DNA of 64,000 bases. It comes from Balneola sp. MJW-20 (GTDB taxonomy: Bacteria > Bacteroidota > Rhodothermia > Balneolales > Balneolaceae). Under the pieces are notes generated by a model. It was not told where the DNA came from and searched no databases. It saw only the letters and a program-made list of their open reading frames with translations. The DNA lies in contig NZ_JBFNXW010000001.1 of assembly GCF_040811775.1 (NCBI RefSeq), positions 744,001-808,000 of the forward strand. The letters run 5' to 3'. Shown here one piece after another: positions 62,460 through 64,000 of the stretch (positions are counted from its first letter, which is position 1; each line of letters starts with the position of its first letter). The position numbers were made by a program, and so were the translations under genes.

Positions 62460-63372
62460 AAGCTATATATCAGCACTTAAGGATGGAAATGTAGTCGCAT
62501 TTCCTACTGAGACCGTTTATGGATTGGGAGCCAGTGTTTGGAATGAAGAGGCGGTAAAAAAGATCTTCGAGCTAAAAGGCCGCCCTTCTGACAATCCTCT
62601 GATCGTGCATGTTTCAGATCTTACACAGCTCAGGGAGCTTGCCTCCAATGTTCCCGATATTGCCAATACACTCGCAAAAGCATTTTGGCCAGGCCCCCTA
62701 ACCCTGATCCTGCCTAAAACGGATCGAGTTCCTGATCTTGTAACCGCAGGTCTTGATACCGTTGCCTTAAGAATGCCGGATCATCCCCTTGCAATAGCCT
62801 TGATCCGATCGGTTGGTCCTTTAGTAGCGCCCAGTGCCAATATTTCCGGAAGACCGTCTCCCACTTCTTCCAAACATGTGAGAGATGACTTCGGTGACCG
62901 TATCCCTGTACTTGATGGCGGAGATACTCAACTTGGTCTGGAATCAACCGTGCTTGACCTGAGCGGCGCTCAGCCCCTGATACTCCGCCCCGGAGCCATC
63001 GGACCTGAAGAGATCCGGGAAAGAACCGGGATCAAGGTCATTTATGATGACTCAGACAGTGATCTAAAGCCCAGGAGTCCCGGGCAGAAGTACACGCATT
63101 ACAAACCTAAGGCAAACATAAGTTATGGCCCGGTTGATGGTTTCAGAGATGATACCTTATATCTTATGCAATCCGGAGACAGCTCTTCAGAAAACATAAT
63201 CAGCTATAACGGGGACCTCAAAACCCTTTCTCAGGAATTATACCGCCGCTTTCGGGAAGCCGATCAACTCGGGTATAAAAATCTTCATATTGATACTATT
63301 GAGGATTACAAGGCCACTTTCCCTTCTTTATATAAGGCACTGATGAACCGTATACGTAAAGCGAGCGGCTGA
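62449..63372 (+). CDS. sua5: L-threonylcarbamoyladenylate synthase (Sua5 type)
   Basis: This 307-residue protein has the YrdC fold (residues ~1-185): VVAFPTETVYGLGASVWNEEAVKKIFELKGRPSDNPLIVH, then VALRMPDHP and VAPSANISGRPSPT. The C-terminal Sua5 domain begins with the conserved SPGQKYTHYKPKA. It makes the activated threonylcarbamoyl group for t6A37 in tRNA. Start is TTG at 62449, with an AGAGGT site 8 bases upstream, inside the mfd 3' end. No TsaB, TsaD or TsaE gene is nearby. Confidence 0.92.
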   Translation: MIPESYISALKDGNVVAFPTETVYGLGASVWNEEAVKKIFELKGRPSDNPLIVHVSDLTQLRELASNVPDIANTLAKAFWPGPLTLILPKTDRVPDLVTAGLDTVALRMPDHPLAIALIRSVGPLVAPSANISGRPSPTSSKHVRDDFGDRIPVLDGGDTQLGLESTVLDLSGAQPLILRPGAIGPEEIRERTGIKVIYDDSDSDLKPRSPGQKYTHYKPKANISYGPVDGFRDDTLYLMQSGDSSSENIISYNGDLKTLSQELYRRFREADQLGYKNLHIDTIEDYKATFPSLYKALMNRIRKASG

Positions 63373-63397
63373 GACAGAACGCTGAAGTACGTCTCAG
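63369..63397 (+). terminator. Hairpin after sua5, weak terminator
   Basis: CTGAGAC (63369-63375) pairs with GTCTCAG (63391-63397) around a 15-base loop and is followed by a T-rich but broken stretch (GTTATTTT). It overlaps the sua5 stop. This may end the mfd-sua5 transcript, but it is weak. Confidence 0.35.
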
Positions 63398-63467
63398 TGT
63401 TATTTTGCCACTTGACTAGTCATACCATGCTACTCATGTGTATTGACATCACAACATACAAACGGAT

Positions 63468-64000
63468 ATGAATCAACAAACAGATTCTGATTTCAGGAAC
63501 TGGGCTAAAGCTATCTCATTAAACAACCGGGATGCCTTCTCAGACTTCTTTCGTAGTACTTACGACCGGTACCTCAGATACGCCTGTCGTTTCGTCTCTG
63601 ATCGGAACGAGGCTGCTGACCTGGTACAGGATGCTTTTGTCAGCATCTGGACCAACCGGTCTTCGCTTAATGCAGAGAAATCGATGAAATCTTATATGTA
63701 TACCATTGTCCGTAATCTATGTCTGAATTTTATACGGGATCATCAAAGTAAAGTAACTGACCTCAATCAGGCCGGTGCTCTGACTATTCATCAAGAGACA
63801 GAGATAGATGATCCCGTGGACATTGAAGAGTTATTATCAGAGCTGGTTGAACAACTTCCTGAACGTCAGCGGGAAGCTTTTGAGCTAAGCCGATTCGATG
63901 GGCTTACTCATGATGAAATTGCTGATATCATGGAGCTTTCTCCCAGAACTGTAAATAATCACCTGGTCGCCGCTCTGAAAACTCTCAGAGCTGAAGCCAC
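63468..64000 (+). CDS. ECF-type sigma factor, Bacteroidota family (partial, runs off the window)
   Basis: The gene starts at the ATG at 63468-63470 and has no stop before the window ends, so 177 residues are seen. Region 2 contains FSDFFRSTYDRYLRYACRF and NEAADLVQDAFVSIWTNR, followed by MKSYMYTIVRNLCLNFIRD. Region 4 contains LPERQREAFELSRFDGLTHDEIADIMELS and RTVNNHLVAALKTLR. This fits the expanded Bacteroidota ECF family that often pairs with FecR-type anti-sigma factors and SusC/TonB genes. The partner would lie to the right of this window. Confidence 0.92.
   Translation, partial: MNQQTDSDFRNWAKAISLNNRDAFSDFFRSTYDRYLRYACRFVSDRNEAADLVQDAFVSIWTNRSSLNAEKSMKSYMYTIVRNLCLNFIRDHQSKVTDLNQAGALTIHQETEIDDPVDIEELLSELVEQLPERQREAFELSRFDGLTHDEIADIMELSPRTVNNHLVAALKTLRAEA

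Noticed and set aside
1..64000. Mobile elements, prophage, defence island, tRNA or rRNA genes
   Set aside because: I looked for transposase, integrase, phage and restriction motifs and tRNA-like folds in the gaps and found none; gaps are short and base composition looks even by eye.

Overview
The window looks like a chromosomal core region of a Gram-negative bacterium of the Bacteroidota/Balneolota/Rhodothermota group, most likely a Balneolales member. The evidence is a secreted amylase ending in a 'NYPNPFNPVT'-type T9SS type A sorting domain, many signal-peptide and lipoprotein genes, frequent starts without a Shine-Dalgarno site (several TTG/GTG), some TAnnTTTG promoter-like boxes, and Bacteroidota-like gene sets: metH split in two, a Bat/DUF58/VWA cluster and a Bacteroidota-type ECF sigma factor. 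The organism call is inference from gene content; no rRNA is present.

Layout. 1-2000: end of nuoH, a collagen-motif lipoprotein and an RDD membrane protein. 2006-6801 (minus): a SAM-I riboswitch followed by split metH (homocysteine module, then folate/B12/reactivation module) and metF. 6865-10302 (minus): polyamine genes speD, pyruvoyl arginine decarboxylase and speE, plus an Omp85-like protein. 10436-15964: a fused 2-oxoacid dehydrogenase E1, a CDF transporter and a T9SS-exported GH13 amylase. 15972-21446 (minus): ECF sigma with a 60-residue anti-sigma-like protein, holA, and the set M16 peptidase-asnS-DsrE. 21597-24087 (minus): rpsO-pnp, each with its own terminator. 24427-25188: a CDP-alcohol phosphatidyltransferase. 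25218-31837 (minus): rimP-nusA-infB-rbfA-truB-ribF behind a possible attenuator. 32038-35305: a large BNR-repeat secreted protein overlapping a DUF192 lipoprotein. 35306-38431 (minus): fbp, coaE, prfB (with the classic +1 frameshift) and a DUF883-like protein. 38541-40249: a btaA-btaB pair for betaine lipid. 40246-47637 (minus): AtuA-like, renalase-like, and two ABC half-exporters flanking an unusual RNase Z. 47753-54718 (minus): recO, HtrA-like protease, an LPP20-like lipoprotein and three amidohydrolase-fold paralogues. 54802-59063: DUF58, BatD-like and VWA genes, interrupted by an oppositely oriented M23 lipoprotein. 59106-64000: mfd, sua5 and a truncated ECF sigma gene.

S-adenosylmethionine is a recurring theme. 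The riboswitch controls methionine regeneration, while SpeD, BtaA and BtaB consume SAM; SpeE and BtaA both release methylthioadenosine.

I saw no CRISPR array, prophage, insertion sequence, tRNA, rRNA or defence island. No wholly new system is evident. The best leads are local: an RNase Z with an altered metal motif and a Gly/Arg/Ser-rich tail, a trio of amidohydrolases in which two have lost every metal ligand, an asymmetric ABC exporter pair, a riboswitch followed by a start-codon-sequestering hairpin, a betaine-lipid cassette, and an M23 peptidase with an altered zinc motif inside a Bat-type cluster.
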